Position numbers and translations under genes: made by a program. A stretch of DNA of 64,000 bases from Elusimicrobia bacterium RIFOXYA2_FULL_47_53 (lineage in GTDB: Bacteria; Elusimicrobiota; Endomicrobiia; Endomicrobiales; XYA2-FULL-47-53): contig MGVE01000008.1 in the NCBI GenBank assembly GCA_001800315.1, positions 254,977 through 318,976 on the forward strand. Direction: 5' to 3'. The notes beneath the pieces are model-generated. The model saw only the letters and a program-made list of their open reading frames with translations. It had not been told where the DNA came from and did not search any database. Shown one piece after another: positions 35,722-43,992 of the stretch; position 1 is the first letter of the stretch, and every line of letters starts with the position of its first letter.

Positions 35722-36380
35722 AAGTTATCGCGTCCTGGAGCGGAGGGAAAGACAGCTGTCTTGCTTTATATAAAGCCATTCAATCCGGACACGAGGTTAA
35801 GGCTCTTCTTAATTTCGTATCGGAAGAGTATAAAAGATGCTGTTTTCACGGCATACCGCCTGAGCTTATACAAGCTCAGGCCTCTTCCCTTGGAATACCC
35901 CTGGTTCAGCATGAAATGCCGGTGGACATGGCGGGCTATGAAAAAGAGTTCGTCAACATAGTATCTCGCCTGCGCGATGAGCAGGGCATAGAAGCCGTTG
36001 TTTTCGGAGACATCTACTTGGACGAACACAAGTTATGGGTGGAAAAAGTCTGCAGGAAAGCCGGCGTTGATGCCCTTGAACCTATATGGAATGTGCCGGT
36101 TGATACTGTCATTAATGAATTCATCAGCCTGGGTTTTAAAACAAAAGTGGTAAGCGCGAAAGCCGATATTCTGGGCGAAGACTTTGTCGGTTCGGACATT
36201 GATAAAGCCGCGGTGGCCGAATTAAAAAAGAACAATGTCTGCGTGTGCGGCGAGGGCGGAGAATTCCATACCTTTGTCTACGACGGGCCGCTGTTTAACA
36301 AAAGCATAGAGGTAACAAACTACAAAAAACTTTTAGTGGACGGGTTCTGGAAACACTGGTTCCTGGACATACAGGTATAA
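35718..36380 (+). CDS. Dph6-like ATP pyrophosphatase (diphthine-ammonia ligase family)
   Basis: The product is 220 residues. It has a PP-loop SWSGGKDSCLALYKA, the family motif VVFGDIYLDEHKLWVEKVC and the C-terminal NVCVCGEGGEFHTFVYDGPLF. In eukaryotes and archaea this family amidates diphthine on EF2, a modification bacteria lack. In bacteria the gene is often placed with B12 transport genes, as here between btuF and btuC with a four-base overlap and a one-base gap. A role in corrinoid amidation or remodelling is an inference; substrate not known. Confidence 0.8.
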   Translation: MKVIASWSGGKDSCLALYKAIQSGHEVKALLNFVSEEYKRCCFHGIPPELIQAQASSLGIPLVQHEMPVDMAGYEKEFVNIVSRLRDEQGIEAVVFGDIYLDEHKLWVEKVCRKAGVDALEPIWNVPVDTVINEFISLGFKTKVVSAKADILGEDFVGSDIDKAAVAELKKNNVCVCGEGGEFHTFVYDGPLFNKSIEVTNYKKLLVDGFWKHWFLDIQV

Positions 36381-36381
36381 A

Positions 36382-37377
36382 ATGGCCAAAAAATATTTAT
36401 CCATTACGCTTTCAGCCGTCTTTCTTGCCGCCGCGCTTGTCTGCGCGCTTTACCTCGGAGGAAGCAGTCTGAGTTTCGGCGAAATAGCAAACGCGGTGCT
36501 AAATCCGCGCGCCGGCACAATTCCTTCCGAGATAATCTGGCAGATCAGGATCCCGAGGATTCTGCTGGGCCTGCTCGTGGGCATGGGGCTTGCGTCAAGC
36601 GGCGCTGTGCTGCAGGGAATGCTCAGAAACCAGCTGGCCGACCCATATACTCTGGGCATATCGGGCGGAGCGGCGTTTGGCGTTACGGCCGCCATTGTTT
36701 CAGGTGCGGGAGCCGTAAGCGTTTTTTTTATGCCGCTTGGCGCATTCGCGGGAACCCTTATTTGCATAGGGCTTGTATATATTATCGCCTCAAGAAAAAG
36801 CTTCAGCGCCTCGTATCTGATACTCACCGGCGTCATACTCGGTTTTATTTTTTCGGCGGCGGTTCTGCTGATGTTTGCCGTCGCGGACCCCAAAAGAGTG
36901 CATTCGGCCCTGTTCTGGCTTATGGGCGACCTTTCCTCGCCTGAAACCGGTCTGGTAAAAATGGCCGCCGCGGTAATTCTGCCTGGCATCGCGGTCTTGT
37001 TATACTACGCCAGGGAAATTAATATTTTAACTTTGGGAGAGGAAAAGGCCAAAAATCTCGGCATAGAAACCGGCAGGCTTATAAAAATTCTCTTTATTAC
37101 GGCCTCGCTTATTACAGCCGCCTGCGTCTCAGCCTCCGGCATAATAGGTTTCGTGGGATTAATAGTCCCTCACTGGGCCAGGAAGTTCACCGGCCCGGAC
37201 AACGAGGTTCTTTTGCCCGTATCGGCGATTTTCGGCGGAGGATTCCTCGTTTTATGCGATGCCGTGGCGCGCTCAATCATAGCTCCCATAGAACTTCCGG
37301 TCGGCGTTATAACCGGGCTTATCGGCGGTATTTTTTTCCTGAGTTTTCTCTACAAATCGTCAGAAAAGGTATTTTAG
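36382..37377 (+). CDS. btuC: Corrinoid ABC transporter permease (BtuC/FecCD family)
   Basis: The product is 331 residues with about ten hydrophobic helices. FecCD motifs include RIPRILLGLLVGMGLASSGA, NQLADPYTLGISGGAAFG, and the coupling-helix region GEEKAKNLGIE, plus GFVGLIVPHWARKF and PVSAIFGGGFLVLCD. It forms the membrane channel for BtuF-delivered corrinoid. It starts one base after the Dph6-like stop and is followed one base later by the ATPase. Confidence 0.88.
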   Translation: MAKKYLSITLSAVFLAAALVCALYLGGSSLSFGEIANAVLNPRAGTIPSEIIWQIRIPRILLGLLVGMGLASSGAVLQGMLRNQLADPYTLGISGGAAFGVTAAIVSGAGAVSVFFMPLGAFAGTLICIGLVYIIASRKSFSASYLILTGVILGFIFSAAVLLMFAVADPKRVHSALFWLMGDLSSPETGLVKMAAAVILPGIAVLLYYAREINILTLGEEKAKNLGIETGRLIKILFITASLITAACVSASGIIGFVGLIVPHWARKFTGPDNEVLLPVSAIFGGGFLVLCDAVARSIIAPIELPVGVITGLIGGIFFLSFLYKSSEKVF

Positions 37378-37378
37378 C

Positions 37379-38176
37379 ATGTCGGTTCTTGAACTTAAAG
37401 ATATCAGTTTCGGCTATTCCGATAAAAAGGTAGTTGAAGCTGTTTCGCTCACCCTTGAAGCGGGGGATTTCACCTGCCTCATAGGGCCGAACGGAGCCGG
37501 CAAAACAACTCTTTTTAAGATTATTTCGGGAACACTAAAACCATGGAGCGGGCAAATACTCTACGGAGGCGCGGACACCGCGCTTATTTCAAGTAAAACG
37601 CTGGCAAAGGAAATTGCCGTAATGCCCCAGCTGCTTGAAGCCTACTTTCCATTTTCCGTGGAAGATTTCGTAATGATGGGCAGGTTTCCGCACCGGAACC
37701 GCTGGCAGCCGCCGGCGAAGCTGGATATCGCCTCGGTTGAAACAGCTATTGAACTCTGCGACCTTTCATCTCTAAAGCGGCGGCCGATAAACGAGCTTTC
37801 CGGAGGGGAACGCCAGCGCGCCATGCTCGCCCAGGCTCTCGCGCAGGACCCTAAACTCCTTCTGCTGGACGAACCGACGGCGCACCTTGACATAGGCCAT
37901 CAGTGCGCTATACTTGATTTAATAAGAAAGCTTAACCGTGAAAACGGCCTGACTGTCCTCTCGGTTCTACACGATCTAAACCTTGCCAGCGAATACAGTT
38001 CAAAAATGATTCTCCTGGACAAAGGCGCCGTTCATTCCACCGGCGCTCCCGGAGAAGTTTTGACTTACAAAAATATTGAAGCGATATATAAGACCGTGGT
38101 GGTAGTAAGAGACAACCCGATGACATCCAAACCGCATATTTTCGCGGTTTCGCAGGATAACCTGAAAAAGAAGTAA
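37379..38176 (+). CDS. btuD: Corrinoid ABC transporter ATP-binding protein (BtuD-like)
   Basis: The product is 265 residues with GPNGAGKTTLFK (Walker A), LSGGERQRAMLAQALAQ (signature), LLLDEPTAHLD (Walker B) and a switch His in VLHDLNLA. Together with the neighbouring permease and binding protein it makes a BtuCDF importer. Its stop codon at 38174-38176 is immediately followed by the 5' strand of the next cobalamin riboswitch. Confidence 0.88.
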   Translation: MSVLELKDISFGYSDKKVVEAVSLTLEAGDFTCLIGPNGAGKTTLFKIISGTLKPWSGQILYGGADTALISSKTLAKEIAVMPQLLEAYFPFSVEDFVMMGRFPHRNRWQPPAKLDIASVETAIELCDLSSLKRRPINELSGGERQRAMLAQALAQDPKLLLLDEPTAHLDIGHQCAILDLIRKLNRENGLTVLSVLHDLNLASEYSSKMILLDKGAVHSTGAPGEVLTYKNIEAIYKTVVVVRDNPMTSKPHIFAVSQDNLKKK

Positions 38177-38543
38177 CTGCCGGTAACGGGAAACCGGTTA
38201 AAATCCGGTGCAGCCCCGCTACTGTGACCTGTCCTTGAAGATTTGAGGACTATTTTAATGCCACTGCTTAACGCGGGAAGGTATTAAAAGAAGGCAAAGT
38301 TGGAAACCCTAAAATTGTTTTTGCGCTTGAAAGCGGTTCATAACAAGCCATTGCAGGATGGCGCGTTGTACCCGCTTTTAAAGCGAAAAAAAAAGTTTTG
38401 CCGCGAAACAAGGAAGCCGAGTCCGAGGATACTTAAAAAGTATCTGAGGCAAGGCTGACGAAGTTGCAGCGCAAAAATTATTTTTGCAGCTAAAATGGGG
38501 TACAACAAGCCATCCTAAAGGAAGCCAGGAGACCGGCCGGCAG
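38177..38543 (+). ncRNA. Cobalamin riboswitch of btuB with an internal insertion
   Basis: The core is canonical: ACGGGAAACCGGTTAAAATCCGGTGC, then CAGCCCCGCTACTGTGACC (38210-38228), GCCACTG and CGCGGGAAGG. The B12 box AAGCCAGGAGACCGGCC (38522-38538) lies about 240 bases further downstream than normal. CTGCCGG (38177-38183) and CCGGCAG (38537-38543) are exact complements and close the P1 stem, so both parts belong to one aptamer. The extra bases contain an inverted repeat (38355-38373 with 38498-38516). Hairpin CCAGC/GCTGG (38551-38565) follows. Confidence 0.85.
38355..38516. repeat. Inverted-repeat element inside the btuB riboswitch
   Basis: AGGATGGCGCGTTGTACCC (38355-38373) pairs with GGGTACAACAAGCCATCCT (38498-38516), matching at 17 of 19 positions. 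The interior holds further hairpins, such as GAGGATACTT/AGTATCTGAG near 38430-38455 and GCAAAAATTATTTTTGC near 38471. A direct repeat AACAAGCCAT occurs at 38342-38351 and 38504-38513. Confidence 0.75.
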
Positions 38544-38572
38544 AATAAAACCAGCATTGAGCTGGGATACTC

Positions 38573-38604
38573 GAGGGAGGCATACCGGTATGTCAACAAA
38601 ATAA
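38573..38604 (+). promoter_or_regulatory. Orphan ribosome-binding site and four-codon ORF after the btuB riboswitch
   Basis: GAGGGAGG (38573-38580) is followed at 9 bases by an ATG (38590) that opens a reading frame of only four codons before TAA (38602-38604). The ATG lies in a perfect palindrome CATACCGGTATG (38581-38592). A dispersed repeat begins immediately after, and the btuB start is 150 bases further on. The site may be the remains of the original translation start region or a tiny leader. Confidence 0.5.
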
Positions 38605-38740
38605 CCGTCGTTCCAGAATAACGACACAAAAGCCGTTGTTTACTTATAACTTACAACTTAAAACTTATAACTTGAAAAGTTGTCTGGAATCCGGAACAAT
38701 GGCGTTTCATCAATGTCTTTAGGAAACATAATTAAATCTA
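38605..38740. repeat. Composite dispersed repeat between riboswitch and btuB
   Basis: GTCGTTCCAGAATAACGAC, an AT-rich run of TTATAACTTACAACTTAAAA type, TTGTCTGGAATCCGGAACAATGG and CATCAATGTCTTTA are found in the same order or combination at 40942-41100, 47542-47600, 50285-50360 and 50993-51060. Confidence 0.8.
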
Positions 38741-38756
38741 ACTAATGGAGAGATCT

Positions 38757-40637
38757 ATGTATTCAAAAATAGTAAGCTGGCTTTCAATACTCTTGTTAAC
38801 GGTTTCAATTCCGCTTTTCGCTGATACGGACGGCTCGGTTTTCTTAAGCCTCACGCGAAAAGTCAGCAAACTCAAGGATATGCCCACGAATGTTTCCGTG
38901 ATCCCGTTTGAAAAAATCCAGGAATCAAAAGCAAAGACCGCGGCAGAAGTCCTGCAGAACAGCGCCTCATTAAATGTCGGCAGTTACGGAACCCTCGGAG
39001 CAAACCAGAATATCATAATAAGGGGCGCCGCTCCCGAGGAAGTCCTTGTGCTTATTGACGGAAGGAGAGCCAACGACCCGGCAATGGGGCTCATTGACTT
39101 AAGCACTCTTCCGGCCGAAAATATTGAAAGAGTGGAGATTATCAGGGGAGGCGCGTCGGCTATTTACGGAACCGGGGCTCTGGGCGGCGTGGTAAACATA
39201 ATTACAAGAAAACCCCAGCTGGAAACGCCGAAAACAAATATAGGTTTTTCAATGGGCAGTTTTAATACGCAGAAAACCGGCGTTGACTTTGAAATAAAAC
39301 GGGAAAAAACCTATGGTTTTCTGAGCGCCGCGCGGACTCTCTCCGACGGCTGGAGGCAGAACTCCGGCTTTGACGGCAGCAATTTCTTCGCGAGAATGGG
39401 CTATGACGCGGGCTCAGCCGGACAGATTGACCTCTCAGGCGCCTATTCAAGAAGCGACGCGGGCGTGCCGGGAATGGGCATACCACTGGCTCAATACGAC
39501 GGTTCCGCGGAAAAACTTGCCTCAACGCCTGACGCCAATCAAAAAGTAAACAAGAGTTTCGGCAGGATTGACCACACGGTTAATCTCGGTGAAGATACTT
39601 TTAAAACATCCTTCCACGCTTCGCAGGATATCACTTTCTACAAAGTTCCCGCGTGGCTTCAGGATGACGAATACAAGTCATTCTCCTTCGGAGGCGAAAC
39701 CCAGTACCAGAGCTCGCTGGGCCTGACAACAGGCTTTGAGTGGTATGAAGAGCTTTACAAACAATATGACAATACAATGAGCGCTCTGGAAACCGACAGA
39801 AGCCGCGTTTCAGCCAATATCTTCGCCCAGCAGGAGATTAGAATAGCAAACCTGAGCGTAATACCAAGCGCGAGATACGACAATAACTCGGTATTCGGCA
39901 GCGTTTTCAGCCCGAGCATCGGGCTCGTTTATCAAGCAAATGAACTCCTGAAAATTTCGGCAAATTCCGGGAAGGCCTGGCGGGCTCCCACACTAAACGA
40001 ACTCTACTGGCCCAATGAGACCTCAAGCTTCTGGGGAACAACTTATATAACACAGGGCAACGCCACTCTCAAACCCGAAGAAGGAGTTGCTTCCGACTTC
40101 GGCGTTGAATACGGCAGCAATAAATTCAGCAATAAGGTTACCTTGTTTTATACCGAGAGCAGAGACCTGATTTCGTGGCAGCAGACGACAGACCCGGTCT
40201 CAAACTCTGTCACCACAATGCCTCAGAATATCGGCAGGGCAAAATCACAGGGCCTTGAATACGAACTGGGCCATAAAATAGCCGACGGCCTCTATCAAAC
40301 CATAAACTACACTCATACCTGGGCTATAGACGCGGATTCACTGCAGGTTCTGCCCTACAGGTCACCGAATATCATTAACTACGACCTCTCGTACATAGCG
40401 CCCTGGAATATGAAGCTTAACATCAACGGCAAATATGTATCGGCGACCCCGGTTTCAGGCGTAAATTCCCTGCCTGATTACACCCTTGTGGGATTAAAAG
40501 TATCGCAGAAAATAGCGGAGCTTGAGCTCTGGGTCGGCATTGACAACCTGCTTGATAAAATGTATCAGTCAAGAATAAACTACCCGCTTCCCGGCAGGAG
40601 TTACAACTTCGGCTTAAGCCTGAGGTTTATTGACTGA
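38757..40637 (+). CDS. btuB: TonB-dependent corrinoid receptor (BtuB-like)
   Basis: The product is 626 residues from ATG 38757, for which GGAGAG lies 7-10 bases upstream; ATG 38745 is in frame but overlaps that site. It has a signal peptide (SIPLFADT), then a plug domain (VIPFEKIQESKAKTAAEVLQ, NIIIRGAAPEEVLVLIDGRR, NIERVEIIRGGASAIYGTGA, GGVVNIITRK). A 22-strand barrel follows, ending NFGLSLRFID. It takes up corrinoids across the outer membrane using TonB energy. The cobalamin riboswitch upstream supports B12 as ligand. Confidence 0.92.
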   Translation: MYSKIVSWLSILLLTVSIPLFADTDGSVFLSLTRKVSKLKDMPTNVSVIPFEKIQESKAKTAAEVLQNSASLNVGSYGTLGANQNIIIRGAAPEEVLVLIDGRRANDPAMGLIDLSTLPAENIERVEIIRGGASAIYGTGALGGVVNIITRKPQLETPKTNIGFSMGSFNTQKTGVDFEIKREKTYGFLSAARTLSDGWRQNSGFDGSNFFARMGYDAGSAGQIDLSGAYSRSDAGVPGMGIPLAQYDGSAEKLASTPDANQKVNKSFGRIDHTVNLGEDTFKTSFHASQDITFYKVPAWLQDDEYKSFSFGGETQYQSSLGLTTGFEWYEELYKQYDNTMSALETDRSRVSANIFAQQEIRIANLSVIPSARYDNNSVFGSVFSPSIGLVYQANELLKISANSGKAWRAPTLNELYWPNETSSFWGTTYITQGNATLKPEEGVASDFGVEYGSNKFSNKVTLFYTESRDLISWQQTTDPVSNSVTTMPQNIGRAKSQGLEYELGHKIADGLYQTINYTHTWAIDADSLQVLPYRSPNIINYDLSYIAPWNMKLNINGKYVSATPVSGVNSLPDYTLVGLKVSQKIAELELWVGIDNLLDKMYQSRINYPLPGRSYNFGLSLRFID

Positions 40638-40675
40638 GATGTAATGGTGAGTCGGGTATCCCGACACCTGATTTT

Positions 40676-40838
40676 AACTTTCTTTGGGCGAGCAAAGATA
40701 ATAAAGAAACGCGACCCACGAGCCATTCGCAAAGTATTTTAGGCAGTCTTGCAAACTCCCTGCCCTGTCGGCAGGTCAAACAGGCAAGACTGAAGGACTC
40801 CAAAAATACTTTTGCTCATAACCGGCTCGGAAGGGGGT
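40676..40838. repeat. Long hairpin repeat, copy 1 (about 165 bp)
   Basis: Nearly the same sequence occurs at 47195-47363. The core is a long imperfect hairpin: GCAAAGTATTTTAGGCAGTCTTG pairs with CAAGACTG...CAAAAATACTTTTGC, with a nested CTGCC/GGCAG. No protein gene lies inside. The stretch 40638-41320 contains only this and the repeats listed next. Confidence 0.85.
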
Positions 40839-40859
40839 ATTTAAAATCATAAAAAGTCC

Positions 40860-41035
40860 GTCATTCCTGCAAAAGCAGGAATCCAGAAAAACCTCTGGAT
40901 GCCAGCTGCTGCTGGTATGACGACACAAAAGCGCACACGCCGTCATTCCCGAATTGTTCTGTCGGGAATCCATAACAATGGCATTTTGTTAATGACTCAA
41001 AGAAGTGGATCCCAGACTGAACCCTCTGGTATGAC
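40860..41035. repeat. Two adjacent GTCAT...ATGAC palindromic repeats
   Basis: 40860-40921 has CATTCCTGCAAAAGCAGGAATCC followed by CTCTGGATGCCAGCTGCTGCTGG and ATGAC. 40942-41035 has CATTCCCGAATTGTTCTGTCGGGAATCC, ATAACAATGGCATTTTGTTAATG and TGGATCCCAGACTG, ending ATGAC. The same families recur at 45948, 47542, 49856, 50993 and 51774. Confidence 0.85.
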
Positions 41036-41120
41036 GACACGAAGAAGTTTGCCGTTCACTTATAACTTACAACTTAAAACTTATAACTTAAAATGTTCTG
41101 TCTGGGATCCATAAAGGGCC

Positions 41121-41248
41121 GTCATCCCTGTGAAAACAGGGATCCAGCAAAACCCTGAATACCAGCTTCCCAGACTGTGTCGTAATTGCCAAAAATGACC
41201 GTTTTGTCATTCTGGGACATTGTGACACAGTCTGTCCGCTGGGATGAC
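41121..41248. repeat. Nested palindromic repeat (element inserted in an element)
   Basis: The outer GTCAT (41121) ... ATGAC (41248) element is interrupted after CAGCTTCC by an inner unit bounded by CAGACTGTGTC (41171-41181) and GACACAGTCTG (41224-41234), exact inverted repeats. After it the outer element resumes with TCCGCTGGGATGAC. TCC flanks the inner unit on both sides. Confidence 0.8.
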
Positions 41249-41320
41249 GACACGAAGAAGTCCGTCGTTCACTTACAACTTAAAACTTAAAACTTATAAC
41301 TTAAAATACAAGGAGTCCGT

Positions 41321-41872
41321 ATGAAAACCCCATTTAAATCCGTTCCTTTAAAGCAGTTTTACCGCCTTATCAATCACGGCCCCTGCGTAGTCGTAACCAC
41401 GGCCAGCGGGAAATCAAAAAATGCCGCGCCGATAGCCTGGGCCATGCCCGTAAACGACGAACCGCCTCTTGCCGCGATTTCAGTGGCCGACACCCATTTT
41501 ACCGCGGAACTTATTAAGAAAAGCGGGGAGTTTGCCATAAATGTGGCAAACGAGGCTATCTTAAAGGAAATGCTTTTTTGCGGCAGCGTTTCAGGAAGAA
41601 AGACCGATAAAATAAAAAAATCCGGCCTCTCTGTTATTAAAGGCAAAAAGATAAAAGTTCCGGTCTTGAAAGACTGCGCCGGATATCTTGAATGCAGAGT
41701 TATAGACAGTATTGAATACGGCGGCGTTACGGTTTTTGTGGGGAAAGTTCTTTACGCGGCGGCAAAGCGGGGAGCCTTTGATTCCTGCTGGGTACCGGAA
41801 AAAGCTAAAACCGTGCATCACATAGGCGGAAAGTTTTTTGCCTTTACAGGAAGCCGGTTTCAGTCGGAGTGA
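41321..41872 (+). CDS. Flavin reductase family protein (FMN-binding split barrel)
   Basis: The product is 183 residues with the flavin_reduct domain: CVVVTTASGKSKNAAPIAWA at residues about 22-41, AAISVADTHFTAELI, EFAINVANEAI and GGVTVFVGKVLYAA. It binds FMN and either reduces free flavin with NAD(P)H or acts as an oxidoreductase on other substrates. AAGGAG lies eight bases before the ATG. It is isolated between repeat-rich DNA and a convergent operon, so there is no operon clue to its partner. Confidence 0.85.
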   Translation: MKTPFKSVPLKQFYRLINHGPCVVVTTASGKSKNAAPIAWAMPVNDEPPLAAISVADTHFTAELIKKSGEFAINVANEAILKEMLFCGSVSGRKTDKIKKSGLSVIKGKKIKVPVLKDCAGYLECRVIDSIEYGGVTVFVGKVLYAAAKRGAFDSCWVPEKAKTVHHIGGKFFAFTGSRFQSE

Positions 41873-41904
41873 AATTGCGGCAGAGGTTATTCTACTGACT
41901 CAAA

Positions 41905-43992
41905 TTATATTTTAAAAAGCTTTGTTATTATGTACGAAAGCGTTGTGCCGAGCACGGCGCCGGCCAGGACATCCAGAGGGAAATGCACGCCCACATATAT
42001 TCTGGAAATGCCTATTAAGGCGGCAAACGCGAAAAAGATATACCAGAACTTGCGGACTTTCAAAGAAAGGAAAGTGGCGGTTAAAAATGAAACCTGCGTA
42101 TGGCCGGAAGGAAAAGAATTGTATTTAAGGCCCGGCCCGAGCACCCTGACCAGATCCCCGAAAACAGTAAGCGGCCTTGCCCTGCTGAAAAATTCCTTTA
42201 TAAAATGAGTGAGTGCCCCGCTGAAAAGCATCAAGGCCACCATAAACAAAAACTTTTTCCAGAAGTTTTCGCGGCTGTAAAACCACAGCACCAGGCCGCC
42301 GAATATTCCCAGAAGGATGCCGTCGCCGGTAAAACTCAGAAACCTCATCAGATAATCAATCAAAGGAAGTTTTCTCTCCCTGTTCAGGAAAAAAAATACC
42401 TTTGTGTCGGCTTTATTAAGGTAATCCTTCCAGTAAACCCAGGGGCTTAAAGCGCCGGCAGTATATTCTTTTGGCAATGCTGACAATTTAAAATTCCTTC
42501 CCGTAGTCAGCCAGAAAATTCTTGTTTTTTTGCCTTTGCGGAAACTTTCAACCGCGACAGGCTTATCCCAGGAGCTGAACGGGTATATTTTTTCTGGTTC
42601 GGTGAAAAACCTGTTATCGCAGACGAAGATACCGTCTCTTCCGTCAAGGACAGAGAGGTCCCTCTGCCAGAAATCGTAGGCGTCAATCCTGTCCGACAAG
42701 CAATATATTTTCGGATGGCCCGGCACATAAAACTTCAGCTGGCTGGCGATATAATGGCGGTGCGTGAAAATAAACGGCTTTGGCTCCGGGGAATTCTCCA
42801 CCAGCTCTGCAATTTTTCTGCCGGCGTCGCCCCAGCCGTAGAGTTCGTTGGTGACATCCATTTTTTCCGCTTTAGTTATACCGTCCTCAATTTTTCGCGC
42901 TTCCTGCGCCGGCAGAAACAGCTCGGCAGGCAATACCTTGTAAACCGCCTGAAGCGGCACCAGCAAAGTCAGAAACAGCCCGAAACCCCAGGCGGTGTAA
43001 CTTGAAACCCTGAACCATTTTTTATCCCAGCTCTCCAAGGTCATTTTCGCCACGGCCGGCGTCAGCACAAGGTATCCCATAGCCGGCCAGTGAGGCAGTA
43101 TCTCGTTGAAACTTGCTATGGCGTTAAAAAGAAAAAGCGTGGGGAACGAAAAAGAAAATATTAGAAGGGAATTTTCATCTTTTGCCTTTAAGGCCTTAAT
43201 AGCAAAATAAACCAGCGCGGCCCAGTAAATAATGAACAGAAAAGGAGAGATATATCCGGCCTGGGCGCCGAGGCATTTGCCGAGAAGCGCCGCGGAAAAT
43301 GCCGGAGCCTTGCTCCCGAAACCGTGCTTTAGCTGGAAACCGAACGAGGCCCAGCCGTTTTCCATATTCCACAAAAGGACCGGAAGAAATATTATAAATG
43401 CCGAAACAAGGGCAAGATAAGGCTCTTTTTTCATCAGCCAGTGCCGGTGTTTGGGAGACAGGGCTATAAACAGCAGGGCCGAGGCGGGAAGCAGAATAGC
43501 GTTATACTTAGACAAAAGCCCCGCTCCGAGCAGAACACCCAGAATATACCAGTAGCCGGGCTTTTGAGTCCTTACAAGAAGGATAAAAACATAAATGAAT
43601 ATTACCCACAAAAGCGCGAGAGGGACATCCGGCACCGTCAGCACCGCCCCGAGAAAAGAAAATACCGGAACGACATTTAACAGGATTATGCTCCAGAGCG
43701 CCGTCTTTTCGTCAAACAGCTTTTTCGCGATGAAATAAATAAAAATGCTCATCACAAAAAAGAAAAGGACGGCCGGAAACCTTACGGCAAACTCGTTTAC
43801 TCCGAAAATACCGGTGAAGAATTTTATTATGTAGCCTATGGCGGGGGGGTGGTCAAAATAGGACAGTTCGGGCTGGCGGCTGAAAGCGAAATAATGCCCC
43901 TCGTCGTCGCCAAGGCCTATGCGCCCTATGACAAGCAGCCTTAAAAGCGCGGTGGAAATATTAATAAGCCAGAAAATCACAATATTGCTCAT
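41905..43992 (-). CDS. GT39-type glycosyltransferase fused to a PAP2 phosphatase
   Basis: The product is 695 residues from the ATG at 43992, chosen because it gives an ATGA overlap with the upstream gene; an upstream in-frame ATG at 44013 also exists. Residues about 1-340 form a GT39/ArnT-like multi-helix domain (EGHYFAFSRQPELSYFDHPP with the acidic residues of the first loop). Residues about 530-695 are a PAP2 lipid phosphatase (FFSRARPLTV, YNSFPSGHTQVSF, SRIYVGVHFPLDVLAG). The fusion could couple transfer from polyprenyl-phosphate sugar to recycling of the released lipid phosphate. Confidence 0.85.
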   Translation of the reverse strand: MSNIVIFWLINISTALLRLLVIGRIGLGDDEGHYFAFSRQPELSYFDHPPAIGYIIKFFTGIFGVNEFAVRFPAVLFFFVMSIFIYFIAKKLFDEKTALWSIILLNVVPVFSFLGAVLTVPDVPLALLWVIFIYVFILLVRTQKPGYWYILGVLLGAGLLSKYNAILLPASALLFIALSPKHRHWLMKKEPYLALVSAFIIFLPVLLWNMENGWASFGFQLKHGFGSKAPAFSAALLGKCLGAQAGYISPFLFIIYWAALVYFAIKALKAKDENSLLIFSFSFPTLFLFNAIASFNEILPHWPAMGYLVLTPAVAKMTLESWDKKWFRVSSYTAWGFGLFLTLLVPLQAVYKVLPAELFLPAQEARKIEDGITKAEKMDVTNELYGWGDAGRKIAELVENSPEPKPFIFTHRHYIASQLKFYVPGHPKIYCLSDRIDAYDFWQRDLSVLDGRDGIFVCDNRFFTEPEKIYPFSSWDKPVAVESFRKGKKTRIFWLTTGRNFKLSALPKEYTAGALSPWVYWKDYLNKADTKVFFFLNRERKLPLIDYLMRFLSFTGDGILLGIFGGLVLWFYSRENFWKKFLFMVALMLFSGALTHFIKEFFSRARPLTVFGDLVRVLGPGLKYNSFPSGHTQVSFLTATFLSLKVRKFWYIFFAFAALIGISRIYVGVHFPLDVLAGAVLGTTLSYIITKLFKI

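Noticed and set aside
40729-40816. Rho-independent terminator after btuB
   Set aside because: The hairpin is long and imperfect, lacks a T-run and recurs at 47195, so it is a dispersed repeat rather than a dedicated terminator.
41922-43680. Plus-strand ORFs opposite the GT39-PAP2 gene
   Set aside because: The minus-strand frame has complete GT39 and PAP2 motifs; the plus-strand frames have none.
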